Shown here: positions 8,465-17,538 of the stretch, in pieces
Position numbering within the stretch: the stretch's first letter is position 1
Layout: each line of letters opens with the position of its first letter
NCBI RefSeq assembly: GCF_030373245.1
Contig: NZ_JAUCZF010000001.1
Coordinates: 806,001 to 870,000, forward strand
Reading direction: 5' to 3'
Length of the DNA stretch: 64,000 nt
Source: Hydrogenophaga sp.
Lineage (GTDB): Bacteria; Pseudomonadota; Gammaproteobacteria; Burkholderiales; Burkholderiaceae_C
The notes under the pieces: generated by a model
Databases searched by the model: none
Told to the model about the DNA's origin: nothing
What the model saw: only the letters and a program-made list of their open reading frames with translations
Made by a program: the position numbers and the translations under genes

Positions 8465-9763
8465 ATGAAACAGCCTGCTACCGCCACCGATCCCGCACTG
8501 CAAGCCCTGCTCGGCGCCGCCGCCGCGCCGCGCTGGTGGCGCCGCCCCAGCCTCTGGCTGGGTGTGCTGGCGCTGGCGCTGATCGCCGGGGGGCTCTACG
8601 TCTGGCAGGCTCGCAAGACCATCAGCCAGGCGCCGGTCTACGTCACCGAAGCGCTGCGCACCGGCGACCTCACGCTCACCGTGTCCGCAAATGGCACCTT
8701 GCAGCCCACGCGATCGGTCAACATCGGCAGCGAACTCTCGGGCACGGTCAAGCGCGTGCTGGTCGACGTGAACGACCGCATCCAGGCCGGCCAGGTGCTC
8801 GTGGAGCTCGACGCCGCCAAGTTCACCGACCAGGTGCAGCGCTCGCGCGCCTCGCTCGCGGCGGCCCAGGCGCAGCTGGCGCAAAGCCGCGCCACCGTGC
8901 AGGAGGCGCAGGCCACGCTGGCGCGTTTTGAGGAAGTGGCACGCCTCTCGGGTGGCAAGGTGCCCTCGGCCGCCGAGCTGGACAGCGCACGCGCCGGAGT
9001 CGCTCGGGCGCTGGCCGCGCAAGCCAGCGCTGAAGCCAACGTGACGGTGGCGCGCGCCGCGCTGTCTACGGACGAGACCAATTTGTCCAAGGCGTCGATC
9101 CGCTCGCCCATCGACGGCGTGGTGCTCTCGCGCTCGGTCGATCCCGGCAACGCGGTGGCGGCTTCGCTGCAGGCCGTCACCCTGTTTTCTGTGGCAGAAA
9201 ATCTGACCCAGCTGCGGCTGCACGTGAACGTGGACGAAGCCGACGTGGGCGCGGTCAAACCGGGCCAGAAAGCCAGCTTCACCGTCAGCGCCTACCCCGC
9301 GCGTCGTTACCCGGCCACCATCCAGCGCGTGGATTTCGGATCCACCAAAACCGACAACGTGGTGACCTACGTGACCACGCTGGAGGTGGACAACAGCGAC
9401 CTCAGCCTGCGCCCCGGCATGACCGCCTCGGCGACTATCGTGGCCACCGAGCGCCAGGGCGTGCTGCTGGTGCCCAACACCGCGCTGCGCTTCAACCCCA
9501 CCCGTGCCGAGGCGCAGACCGTCGGCAGCACCAGCATCCTGAGCCGCATGTTCGCGCGCCCCTCGCGCCCTGGCGCCCGCAAGTCGGCCGGCAACGATCC
9601 GCGTGCGCCGGGTCAGCGCCAGATCTGGATCCTGAAGGACGGCCAGCCCACAGCGCTGAACGTGACCACCGGCATCAGCGACGGCCGCAGCACCGAAGTC
9701 AGCGGCGACGGCCTGGAAGCCGGCCTGGCGGTGATCACTGACCAACGGGCCGCCACACCATGA
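8465..9763 (+). CDS. macA: MacA-like periplasmic adaptor (membrane fusion protein)
   Basis: Links the inner-membrane ABC transporter to the outer-membrane channel. The 432-residue protein has an N-terminal membrane anchor (about residues 28-45, LWLGVLALALIAGGLYVW), a lipoyl/barrel-sandwich part (GSELSGTVKRVLVDVNDRIQAGQVLVELD), a long alpha-helical hairpin, SPIDGVVLSRSVDPGN as the second lipoyl half, then beta-barrel and membrane-proximal domains. This is the MacA/HlyD order. The ATG at 8465 was preferred to an in-frame start 81 bp upstream that lies inside the preceding gene. Its stop overlaps the next start (ATGA at 9760-9763). Confidence 0.92.
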   Translation: MKQPATATDPALQALLGAAAAPRWWRRPSLWLGVLALALIAGGLYVWQARKTISQAPVYVTEALRTGDLTLTVSANGTLQPTRSVNIGSELSGTVKRVLVDVNDRIQAGQVLVELDAAKFTDQVQRSRASLAAAQAQLAQSRATVQEAQATLARFEEVARLSGGKVPSAAELDSARAGVARALAAQASAEANVTVARAALSTDETNLSKASIRSPIDGVVLSRSVDPGNAVAASLQAVTLFSVAENLTQLRLHVNVDEADVGAVKPGQKASFTVSAYPARRYPATIQRVDFGSTKTDNVVTYVTTLEVDNSDLSLRPGMTASATIVATERQGVLLVPNTALRFNPTRAEAQTVGSTSILSRMFARPSRPGARKSAGNDPRAPGQRQIWILKDGQPTALNVTTGISDGRSTEVSGDGLEAGLAVITDQRAATP

Positions 9764-10686
9764 CCGGTAACGCTCGTGAAGCGCATGATCGCGAGCGTGG
9801 GGAATTCAGCGCCGGACCGCCCCAAGCTGAATTCGCACCCCCTCGGGGGGCAGCGACTCGCGAAGCGGCGGAGCGCGGGGACCCAACCGATCCGGCGCAG
9901 GGCCGCCCCAAGCCGGATCAGCCCCCTCGGGGGGCAGCGACCCGCGAAGCGGCGGAGCGTGGGGGCCCATTGATCCGCCTGCGTGGCATCACCAAGGTTT
10001 ATGGTCAGGGCGCCACCGCGTTCCAGGCGCTCAAGGGCGTGGACCTGGACATCGAGCGCGGCGAGTTCGTCGCCATCATGGGGCCCAGCGGCTCAGGCAA
10101 GTCGACCGCCATGAACACGCTGGGCTGTCTCGACACACCCACCACCGGCACCTACGCGTTCAACGGTGTGCCGGTGCAGTCGCTCAGCCGAGACCAGCGC
10201 GCGCTGCTGCGCCGCCGCTACCTCGGCTTCGTGTTTCAGGGCTTCAACCTGCTGGCGCGCACCTCGGCGCAGGAAAACGTGGAGCTGCCGCTGATCTACC
10301 GCGGAGAGCCCACCGCCAAGCGCCACGCCATGGCCGCGCGCGCGCTTGACGCCGTCGGCCTCAAGGGCTGGGAGCACCACACGCCCAGCGAACTCTCAGG
10401 CGGCCAGCAACAACGCGTGGCGATCGCACGCGCCATCGTCACCGAGCCGGCCGTGCTGCTGGCTGACGAGCCCACCGGCAACCTGGACACCGCGCGCAGC
10501 AAGGAAATCATGGAGCTGCTCTGGCATCTGAATGCCGAACAGGGCATCACCGTGCTCATGGTCACCCACGAAGCAGAAATGGCGGCCTACGCGCGGCGGG
10601 TGGTGCGCTTTGTCGATGGCGTGATCGCCAGCGACGAGGCCAACCCGCATCCGCTGGCCCTGCAAGCGACGAAGGCGGAGGCCTGA
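9760..10686 (+). CDS. MacB-like ABC transporter, ATP-binding subunit, with repeat-derived N-terminus
   Basis: Drives export by ATP hydrolysis with the separate permease encoded next. From the ATG at 9760 (4-bp overlap with macA) the protein has 308 residues. Walker A GPSGSGKST is at 108-116, the signature LSGGQ at 212-216 and Walker B VLLADE at 232-237, a LolD/MacB-type ATPase. The first 70 residues are abnormal. They contain PPRGAATREAAERG twice and are encoded by two copies of a dispersed intergenic repeat that stay in frame. The conserved protein begins at LIRLRGITKVYG, coded from a TTG at 9970, which could be the true or ancestral start. E. coli MacB fuses ATPase and permease; here they are two genes. 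Confidence 0.9.
   Translation: MTGNAREAHDRERGEFSAGPPQAEFAPPRGAATREAAERGDPTDPAQGRPKPDQPPRGAATREAAERGGPLIRLRGITKVYGQGATAFQALKGVDLDIERGEFVAIMGPSGSGKSTAMNTLGCLDTPTTGTYAFNGVPVQSLSRDQRALLRRRYLGFVFQGFNLLARTSAQENVELPLIYRGEPTAKRHAMAARALDAVGLKGWEHHTPSELSGGQQQRVAIARAIVTEPAVLLADEPTGNLDTARSKEIMELLWHLNAEQGITVLMVTHEAEMAAYARRVVRFVDGVIASDEANPHPLALQATKAEA
9817..9880 (-). repeat. Dispersed GC-rich repeat inside macB-like gene, tandem copy a
   Basis: Begins CCGCCCCAAG and ends with GAAGCGGCGGAGCGCGGGG around a CCCCCTCGGGGGG core. It is nearly identical to the copy at 9903-9965 and similar to the element at 35223-35287. A shorter decayed piece (GAAGCGCATGATCGCGAGCGTGGGG) lies just upstream at about 9779-9802. 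Relative to the downstream-of-gene copies it is in reverse orientation, and it is read through in frame. Confidence 0.8.
9903..9965 (-). repeat. Dispersed GC-rich repeat inside macB-like gene, tandem copy b
   Basis: Second tandem copy, again CCGCCCCAAG ... CCCCCTCGGGGGG ... GCGAAGCGGCGGAGCGTGGGGG. The spacing between the two copies is 86 bp start to start, which is not a multiple of three plus zero shift by chance alone: both copies nevertheless translate to PPRGAATREAAERG because small length differences between them restore the frame. Confidence 0.8.
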
Positions 10687-10688
10687 TC

Positions 10689-11897
<1,209 letters not shown>

Positions 11898-12230
11898 GTG
11901 TTCACAGACAACAGCGTCTGAGGCAACGGCCAGCTGTCGACGGCTTGGCCAATCAAAGAAAAGCTGATGTCTGAGCCAGGGCCACATCTGTCCCAGTCGC
12001 CCGACATTTCATTCCCCCGCCCGCTACCATGGGCAGACCGGCCTCGCGCGTCGAAAGTCAGCTCACTGGCGGCCTATTGAACTCACACTGTCGGCCAGGA
12101 GCGGCTGCCGGTCATTCCGCCTCGAAGCGGACAGTCCGCTGTGCATCGCTTATGCTGTTGGTGTTCAGTGACTTGTCGCACGAGAGAATGTGAGCCTGGC
12201 ACCTTTGATTGATCTCAGTCGAGTGTAACT
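11898..12230. other. Intergenic region with no gene seen; composition change
   Basis: Between the exporter operon and two lower-GC orphan genes. I see no open frame with family resemblance. A segment near 12110-12145 (GGTCATTCCGCCTCGAAGCGGACAGTCCGCT) has a GAAGCGGACA/TGTCCGCT-like theme that recurs loosely on the other side of the orphan genes (13357-13400, AATGTCCGCTTCTTC and CCGCTTTGGGAAAGAC). This suggests repeat remnants flanking an acquired module. Confidence 0.4.
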
Positions 12231-12668
12231 ATGAAATACGACGACGCGAGCTGGCACTATGGCGGAGATTTTTTCCCGAAGGATCAGCCAGAAGAATACG
12301 GCGCCACACACATTGGCCTGTTTCTGAAATGGTGCTTTATCCACGGCTGGGCAGGTCCTCTTCACTTAAGGGATGAGTCTGAGGCAGTTAAAGCCGTAAT
12401 CGAGGGACGACTATTTGGAACGGATTTCCTGCTTACATACTGCGACGGCAAGCTAACGAGCGAGTCTTTGAATGAACAAGGCAATGCTTTTGCCGAGAAA
12501 TACTACGGTGACCAAGGCTTATACACGCAGGATTACCAGAAGCACTTTGGTAGACATGAGTATTCATCTCATGAAAGCGAACATGATTTCGCCGAGTTTT
12601 CGTCCATTCTTGATGGGCGCATTAACAGCGGACAATTGACTAGGAAGCCATGGTGGAAGCTATGGTGA
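12231..12668 (+). CDS. Hypothetical protein, resembles MKYDDASWHxGGDFP family (DUF7832-like)
   Basis: A 145-residue soluble, acidic protein. The N-terminus MKYDDASWHYGGDFFP, followed by GATHIGLFLKWCFIHGW, matches from memory a family of orphan proteins often found beside polymorphic-toxin immunity genes (DUF7832). No enzyme motif, signal peptide or membrane segment is visible. Base composition is clearly lower in GC than the neighbours, a sign of transfer. The ATG at 12231 is the first in frame and matches the conserved N-terminus. It is followed by a second orphan gene about 100 bp downstream on the same strand. An immunity-protein role is an inference from family context only; no toxin gene is present here. 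Confidence 0.7.
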   Translation: MKYDDASWHYGGDFFPKDQPEEYGATHIGLFLKWCFIHGWAGPLHLRDESEAVKAVIEGRLFGTDFLLTYCDGKLTSESLNEQGNAFAEKYYGDQGLYTQDYQKHFGRHEYSSHESEHDFAEFSSILDGRINSGQLTRKPWWKLW

Positions 12669-12765
12669 CGCCCATCCACGCCGTTGAGCCGACAACGGAT
12701 AAGTGGAGCCGATGCTTTGGGAACATATCCCGAGTCGGCGCGACTCACGACCATTGTTGAACCAC

Positions 12766-13272
12766 ATGGGAAATACCACTGAACTCCGCCGCGAAATCAA
12801 GCGAGTATTCGTCCCGTTCGCGGAGGTGCGTGGTTTCAATCTTGATCAACGTCATTCGCCACAGTTTTTTGAGTTTCGCCGGATTATTGACGGGGAATTG
12901 CATCTATTCGACATCCAGTGGGAAAAATACGGAAAGCCGAGATTCGTTGTTAACTTCGGTAAGTCTCCTGCTGAAGGGGTTGAGTTCAACGGTGAGATGT
13001 TATCTCCCGACCAAGTGAGCCCCGCACACTGTTCAGTCAAAGGAAGGTTGCAGCCGGGGAAAGGGCGGATGACATCAAGCTGGTTTCGACAAGACAAGCC
13101 TCTTTTTGTGAGGCTATTGTCGCGCGAGTCCCTTTACCCCCCGGGCCAGGTTGTTGGGCAACTTATCGCCCTTTTTCCTGAACTTGAAGCTTATTGGCGC
13201 GGGAGTGGCAATACTGGTTCGCACCTACGCTTGTTCCAGCTTCCACTGAGCGAGAAGCGAAATGCGGTCTAA
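12766..13272 (+). CDS. Hypothetical protein, DUF4304-like
   Basis: A 168-residue soluble protein starting MGNTTELRREIKRVF. The pattern of an N-terminal helix, a GF(x)nR(x)nPQFFEFRRI segment and FDIQWEKYGKPRFVVNFG recalls DUF4304-type orphan proteins found in toxin-immunity or orphan modules. No catalytic motif is apparent. The reading frame extends 21 codons further upstream to 12703, but that part has no family look; neither start has a clear Shine-Dalgarno sequence. GC content is low compared with the flanking operons. It is paired with the preceding orphan gene, and both probably arrived together. No function is assigned. Confidence 0.65.
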   Translation: MGNTTELRREIKRVFVPFAEVRGFNLDQRHSPQFFEFRRIIDGELHLFDIQWEKYGKPRFVVNFGKSPAEGVEFNGEMLSPDQVSPAHCSVKGRLQPGKGRMTSSWFRQDKPLFVRLLSRESLYPPGQVVGQLIALFPELEAYWRGSGNTGSHLRLFQLPLSEKRNAV

Positions 13273-13447
13273 CCCTGGTGCTAAGGAAGCGGCCTGCAAA
13301 AATCGATTTCAGATACCCTTTGCAGCTTTGCCGCTCGGGCGGCCATCGAGCAGTTGGAATGTCCGCTTCTTCAACTTGGCAATTGCCGCTTTGGGAAAGA
13401 CCCGTTCCTCGGGGCCCTAAGTTGAAGGCCCCCCTCGGGTCTTGGGG

Positions 13448-14650
13448 CTATGACGCTCTGGGTTTGACCAGCGCGGCGGCACGCTTGGCCTGTTGCCGAG
13501 CTACCTCGACATCGGCATCGTGCACCAGCGCCACGCCCATGCGGCGCTTCACAAAGCTCTCGGGTTTGCCGAACAGGCGGACCTCGCTGTTGGGCACGCG
13601 CAGGGCTTCGTCCACACCGTCGAACACGATTCCCTTGGCGTCCACACCGCCGTAAATCACCGCGCTGGCGCCCGGGCTCTTGAGTGAGGTGTCCACCGGC
13701 AGACCGAGGATGGCTCGGGCGTGCAGCTCAAACTCGTTTTGCCACTGCGTGATCATGGTCACCATGCCGGTGTCGTGCGGGCGCGGGCTCACTTCGCTGA
13801 ACCAGACCTGATCGCCCTTCACGAACAACTCCACGCCAAACAGGCCCTGGCCACCCAGGTTGTCGGTCACGGCCTGGGCCACGCGGCGCGATTCGGCCAG
13901 CGCAGCGGGCGTCATGCGGTGCGGCTGCCAGCTTTCCACATAGTCACCGCTCACCTGCACATGGCCGATGGGTTCGCAAAAATGGGTTTCCACTTCACCG
14001 CTGGCGCCCAGTGCGCGTACCGTGAGCTGGGTGATCTCGTAGTCGAAGTCGATGAAGCCTTCCACGATGACGCGGCCTGGCCCCACACGGCCACCCGCCA
14101 TCGCATAGTTCCAGGCGTTCTGCACATCGGCCGGGCCATCGATCTTGCTCTGGCCTTTGCCCGACGAACTCATCACCGGCTTGACAATGCAGGGGTAGCC
14201 AATGCCGGCGTCGATCGCCGCCTGCAACTCGGCCAACGAGTCGCAGAACTTGTAAGGGCTGGTCGGCAAACCCAGCGTCTCGGCCGCGAGCCGGCGAATG
14301 CCTTCGCGATCCATGGTCAGGCGAGCGGCGCGAGCGGTCGGAATCACCCTCACCACGCCCGCCGCTTCCAGCTGTTCCAGCATGGGGGTGGCAATCGCCT
14401 CGATCTCGGGCACCACCAGGTGAGGCCGCTCGGCTTCGATCAGCGCCTTGAGCTGGGCCGGATCGCTCATGGTGATGGTGCGCGCGTGGTGCGCCACCTG
14501 CTGGCCGGGCGCGTGGTCGTAGCGGTCGACCGCGATGGTCTCCACCCCCAGGCGCTGCAGGGCAATCAGCACCTCTTTACCGAGCTCGCCGCTGCCCAGC
14601 AGCATGACGCGGGTGGCGGAGGGGGACAGCGGGGTGCCGAGGGTGGTCAT
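13448..14650 (-). CDS. purT: Formate-dependent phosphoribosylglycinamide formyltransferase (GAR transformylase 2)
   Basis: Makes formyl-GAR from GAR, formate and ATP in purine synthesis, independently of folate. The 400-residue ATP-grasp protein has an N-terminal nucleotide-binding fold with [14 protein letters not shown], then [17 protein letters not shown], the ATP-grasp lid [14 protein letters not shown], and [17 protein letters not shown] with ASAVIYGG near the C-terminus. All are diagnostic of PurT. Length equals the E. coli enzyme. It lies 25 bp upstream (in its own sense) of nothing obvious; psd is upstream on the same strand with a 24-bp gap, so psd-purT may be cotranscribed. A possible decayed dispersed repeat (about 13413-13447) follows the stop. 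Confidence 0.95.
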   Translation of the reverse strand: MTTLGTPLSPSATRVMLLGSGELGKEVLIALQRLGVETIAVDRYDHAPGQQVAHHARTITMSDPAQLKALIEAERPHLVVPEIEAIATPMLEQLEAAGVVRVIPTARAARLTMDREGIRRLAAETLGLPTSPYKFCDSLAELQAAIDAGIGYPCIVKPVMSSSGKGQSKIDGPADVQNAWNYAMAGGRVGPGRVIVEGFIDFDYEITQLTVRALGASGEVETHFCEPIGHVQVSGDYVESWQPHRMTPAALAESRRVAQAVTDNLGGQGLFGVELFVKGDQVWFSEVSPRPHDTGMVTMITQWQNEFELHARAILGLPVDTSLKSPGASAVIYGGVDAKGIVFDGVDEALRVPNSEVRLFGKPESFVKRRMGVALVHDADVEVARQQAKRAAALVKPRAS

Positions 14651-14674
14651 GGTCGTCTCTTGATTTTTACGGGA

Positions 14675-15538
14675 TCAGGGCAGCTCGCCCATGGCATCAC
14701 CCAGTCGCACAGGCTGGCCAGGCGCCCACTGCGGGTTGAGGGCGATGGTGTCCTTGGGCCAAAGCATCACCACGGTGGAGCCGAGCAGGAAGCTGCCCAT
14801 TTCTTCACCGCGGCGCAGCAGCAGCGGATCGTCGGCATAGGTCCATTCGCGCAAGCGCCCGGGCCGCGGCGGATTCACCACGCCATGCCACACGGTCGAC
14901 ATGCTGCCGACGATGGTGGCGCCCACCAGCACCAGCACAAAAGGCCGCAAGGCGCCATCCGTGCCGTGAGGCGCGTCAAACACGCAGACCACGCGCTCGT
15001 TGCGCGCAAACAGGCCCGGCACGCCTTGCGCGGTGGCGGGATTGACCGAGAACAGGTCACCTGGCACATGGATCATGCGGCGCAGCGTGGCGTCAACCGG
15101 CATGTGGATGCGGTGGTAGTCCTTGGGGCTCAGGTAAATGGTGGCGAACTCGCCATCGTCAAACTGCGCAGCCAGCGCCGCGTCGCCACCCACCAACGCG
15201 CGGGTGCTGTAGTGGTGGCCCTTGGCCTGAAAGATCTGGTCGCGCTCGATGTGGCCGAACTGGCTGATCGCGCCATCCACCGGACACACATAGGCCGCGC
15301 GCGCCAGCGGCCGCACACCGGGTTTCAGCGAGCGGGTGAAGAAGGCATTGAAGCTCGCGTAGCTGGCCGGGTCGGGGTTGGCCGCTTCGGCCATGTTGAC
15401 ACCGTAGCGGCGGATGAACCACGGAATCACGCGACGCGTCCACCAGGTGGCCTGTGAGCGGGCGCACAGGCCGGCAAACCGCGTCAATGCCTGTTTGGGC
15501 AGGAGGTGCTGAAGGGCAACAAAAAGAGCGTCGGGCAC
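14675..15538 (-). CDS. psd: Phosphatidylserine decarboxylase proenzyme
   Basis: Converts phosphatidylserine to phosphatidylethanolamine at the inner membrane. The enzyme self-cleaves at LGST (in MGSFLLGSTVVML near the C-terminus) to give the pyruvoyl cofactor. ATIYLSPKDYHRIHMPVD and PVDGAISQFG are further family motifs. I placed the start at the GTG at 15538 (VPDALFVALQHLLPKQALT), because this puts eight residues before LQ, exactly as in E. coli Psd, giving 287 residues. ATG codons at 15646 and 15673 would overlap the start of the divergent ABC gene at 15645 (a shared CCATGG), which leaves no room for a leader. Confidence 0.88.
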   Translation of the reverse strand: MPDALFVALQHLLPKQALTRFAGLCARSQATWWTRRVIPWFIRRYGVNMAEAANPDPASYASFNAFFTRSLKPGVRPLARAAYVCPVDGAISQFGHIERDQIFQAKGHHYSTRALVGGDAALAAQFDDGEFATIYLSPKDYHRIHMPVDATLRRMIHVPGDLFSVNPATAQGVPGLFARNERVVCVFDAPHGTDGALRPFVLVLVGATIVGSMSTVWHGVVNPPRPGRLREWTYADDPLLLRRGEEMGSFLLGSTVVMLWPKDTIALNPQWAPGQPVRLGDAMGELP

Positions 15539-15644
15539 AGGCGCGGGCGGGTAGGTGTGAAGATGCCCCCGCAACAGCGGCGGATGGAACCTGGATTGTA
15601 GAAGGCCAGGCTCGGCCGATTTCCTGGCGGCACAATCACGCTCC

Positions 15645-16580
15645 ATGGTCACTCCGCTCTTTGAATGCCGCAACCTGGTGAAGCGCTACGGCCCCGCCAC
15701 CGTGGTGGACGACCTGTCCTTCGACATTTCGCCGGGCGAATGCCTGGGCGTGATCGGTCCCAATGGCGCAGGCAAGACGACCACCATCCGCATGTGCCTC
15801 GGCTTGACCACGCCCGACGCGGGCTCCATCACTGCGTTTGGTCTGGACATGCCGCGCGATGCGTTGGCCATCAAGGCGCAGCTGGGTGTGGTGAGCCAAA
15901 TGGACACCTTGGACCCAGACTTTTCCTGCGCCGAAAACCTGCTGGTTTATGGCCGCTATTTCGGCATGAGTCGGGCACAGATCGCGCCGCGCATCTCGCA
16001 GCTGCTGGACTTCGCCGCGCTGGCGCACAAGGCGAACGCCAAGCCGGGCGAGCTCTCTGGCGGCATGAAGCGCCGCCTGTCGCTGGCGCGTGCGCTGGTC
16101 AACGACCCGCGCCTGCTGATGCTCGACGAACCCACCACGGGCCTGGACCCACAGGCGCGGCACCTGATGTGGGAACGGCTTCAGGCCTTGCTGCAACAGG
16201 GCAAGAGCATCCTGCTCACCACCCACTTCATGGACGAAGCCGAGCGCCTGTGCTCGCGTCTGCTGGTGCTGGACCATGGCAAAAAAATTGCGGAAGGTCG
16301 ACCGCGCCAGCTGATCGAGCAACACCTGGAGTCCGATGTGGTCGAGGTCTACGGGCAGGGCGCCCTGGCACTGGCTCAGGACGAGGCCCACGCTCCGCTG
16401 CGCGCGCTGGCCGCTCGCGTGGAAGTGAGCGGCGAAACTGTGTTCTTCTACACGGCACAAGCCATGCCCTTGCTCGCCGCGCTCAGCGAACGCCACGAGC
16501 TGCGCACGCTGCACCGGCCGGCCAATCTGGAGGATCTGTTCTTGAAACTCACCGGCCGCCAGATCAGGGAAGACGGGTAA
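15645..16580 (+). CDS. ABC transporter ATP-binding protein, NodI/DrrA-like
   Basis: The ATPase of an ABC-2 type exporter, 311 residues. Walker A GPNGAGKTTT is at residues 38-47, the signature LSGGMKRRLSLARAL near 140, and Walker B RLLMLDEPTTGLDP follows. SQMDTLDPDFSCAENLLVYGRYFG is typical of the NodI branch, in which NodI and NodJ export lipo-chitooligosaccharides in rhizobia. Many non-rhizobial betaproteobacteria carry close homologues of unknown substrate. The permease gene follows after 116 bp, a gap that holds a dispersed repeat. Confidence 0.9.
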   Translation: MVTPLFECRNLVKRYGPATVVDDLSFDISPGECLGVIGPNGAGKTTTIRMCLGLTTPDAGSITAFGLDMPRDALAIKAQLGVVSQMDTLDPDFSCAENLLVYGRYFGMSRAQIAPRISQLLDFAALAHKANAKPGELSGGMKRRLSLARALVNDPRLLMLDEPTTGLDPQARHLMWERLQALLQQGKSILLTTHFMDEAERLCSRLLVLDHGKKIAEGRPRQLIEQHLESDVVEVYGQGALALAQDEAHAPLRALAARVEVSGETVFFYTAQAMPLLAALSERHELRTLHRPANLEDLFLKLTGRQIREDG

Positions 16581-16586
16581 CAAAAC

Positions 16587-16662
16587 TCCCCGCGCGCCGC
16601 TTCGCGCCACCCCCCCCAGGGGGCGGCACTGGCGGCCCGGCAAAGCCGGCTCCGCGGTGCCC
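16587..16662 (+). repeat. Dispersed GC-rich intergenic repeat, copy 2
   Basis: Lies between the ATPase and permease genes of the NodIJ-like exporter. The order is CCCCGCGCGCCGCTTCGCGCC, then CCCCCCCAGGGGG, then GGCCCGGCAAAGCCGGC and CCGCGGTG. Three short hairpins can form. Its position inside an operon means it cannot be a complete transcription stop if the permease is cotranscribed. Confidence 0.78.
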
Positions 16663-16696
16663 TGATCACCCTCCCCCTCTTTAGAGAGCTTTTCCG

Positions 16697-17518
16697 ATGC
16701 CGACCACCACCCCTCCCTCTCACTGGTCTGCTCCCCGTTTGTCTGCGCGCTGGTGGCCGGTGTTCTTGCGCAACCTCCTGGTGTGGCGAAAGCTGGCCGT
16801 CCCCAGCCTGGTGGGCAACATCGCCGAGCCGCTGATGTGGCTGGTGGCGTTCGGCTATGGCATGGGCGCACTGGTGGGCCAGGTGAACATGGTCACGCCG
16901 CAAGGCACGGTGGCCGTGCCCTACATCCTGTTCCTGGCCAGTGGAAGCATCTGCATGAGCGCGATGAACGCGGCCAGTTTTGAGGCGCTGTACTCGGCCT
17001 TTTCTCGCATGCACGTACAGAAAACCTGGGACGGCATCATGAACGCGCCGGTGAGCCTGGACGATGTGGTGCTGGCAGAAATGCTGTGGGCCGGATTCAA
17101 GGCGCTGTTTTCGGTCTGCGCCATCATGGTGGTGATGCTGGCCCTGGGCATCAGCCACTCACCCAAACTGCTGCTGGCCATCCCGGTGCTGTTGGGCGCA
17201 GGCATCGCGTTTTCGTGCATTGCTCTGGTGTTCAACGCGCTCGCACAGGGCTACGACTTCTTCACCTACTATTTCACGCTGTTCCTCACGCCCATGATGT
17301 TCCTCTCGGGCGTTTTCTTTCCGCGCGAGCAACTGCCGGACCTGTTGCGCCACTTCTCCGACTGGCTGCCCCTGACCAACGCGGTGGAGCTGGTGCGCCC
17401 TCTCTTCATGGACCAGTGGCCTGATCGGGCCTGGCTGCATGCGCTGGTGCTACTGGTCTATACCGTGGTGGGCTTCTGGACCGCACTGGCGCTCACCCGC
17501 AAGCGCTTTGGCCGGTAA
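16697..17518 (+). CDS. ABC-2 type transporter permease, NodJ-like
   Basis: Membrane partner of the preceding ATPase, 273 residues with about six transmembrane segments. The N-terminus has VWRKLAVPSLVGNIAEPLMWLVAFGYGMG in short family pieces, and the C-terminal half has FFTYYFTLFLTPMMFLSGVFFPREQLP and LPLTNAVELVRPLF, both hallmarks of the NodJ/ABC-2 family. The stop at 17518 lies 20 bp before a SelA-like PLP enzyme gene on the same strand, so the three genes may be one transcript, but no shared function is evident. Confidence 0.9.
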   Translation: MPTTTPPSHWSAPRLSARWWPVFLRNLLVWRKLAVPSLVGNIAEPLMWLVAFGYGMGALVGQVNMVTPQGTVAVPYILFLASGSICMSAMNAASFEALYSAFSRMHVQKTWDGIMNAPVSLDDVVLAEMLWAGFKALFSVCAIMVVMLALGISHSPKLLLAIPVLLGAGIAFSCIALVFNALAQGYDFFTYYFTLFLTPMMFLSGVFFPREQLPDLLRHFSDWLPLTNAVELVRPLFMDQWPDRAWLHALVLLVYTVVGFWTALALTRKRFGR

Positions 17519-17538
17519 ACACACCCCACACGCTTCCC

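Noticed and set aside
8108..9745. A 545-codon minus-strand frame opposite the macA-like gene
   Set aside because: Antisense shadow with no recognisable fold; the plus-strand adaptor has a complete domain order.
13721..15457. A 578-codon plus-strand frame opposite purT and psd
   Set aside because: His/Gln/Arg-rich shadow; both minus-strand genes are unmistakable.
15645..17518. A nodulation (Nod factor) exporter in the strict sense
   Set aside because: NodI/NodJ homology only places it in a family widespread in betaproteobacteria; no nod synthesis genes are present.
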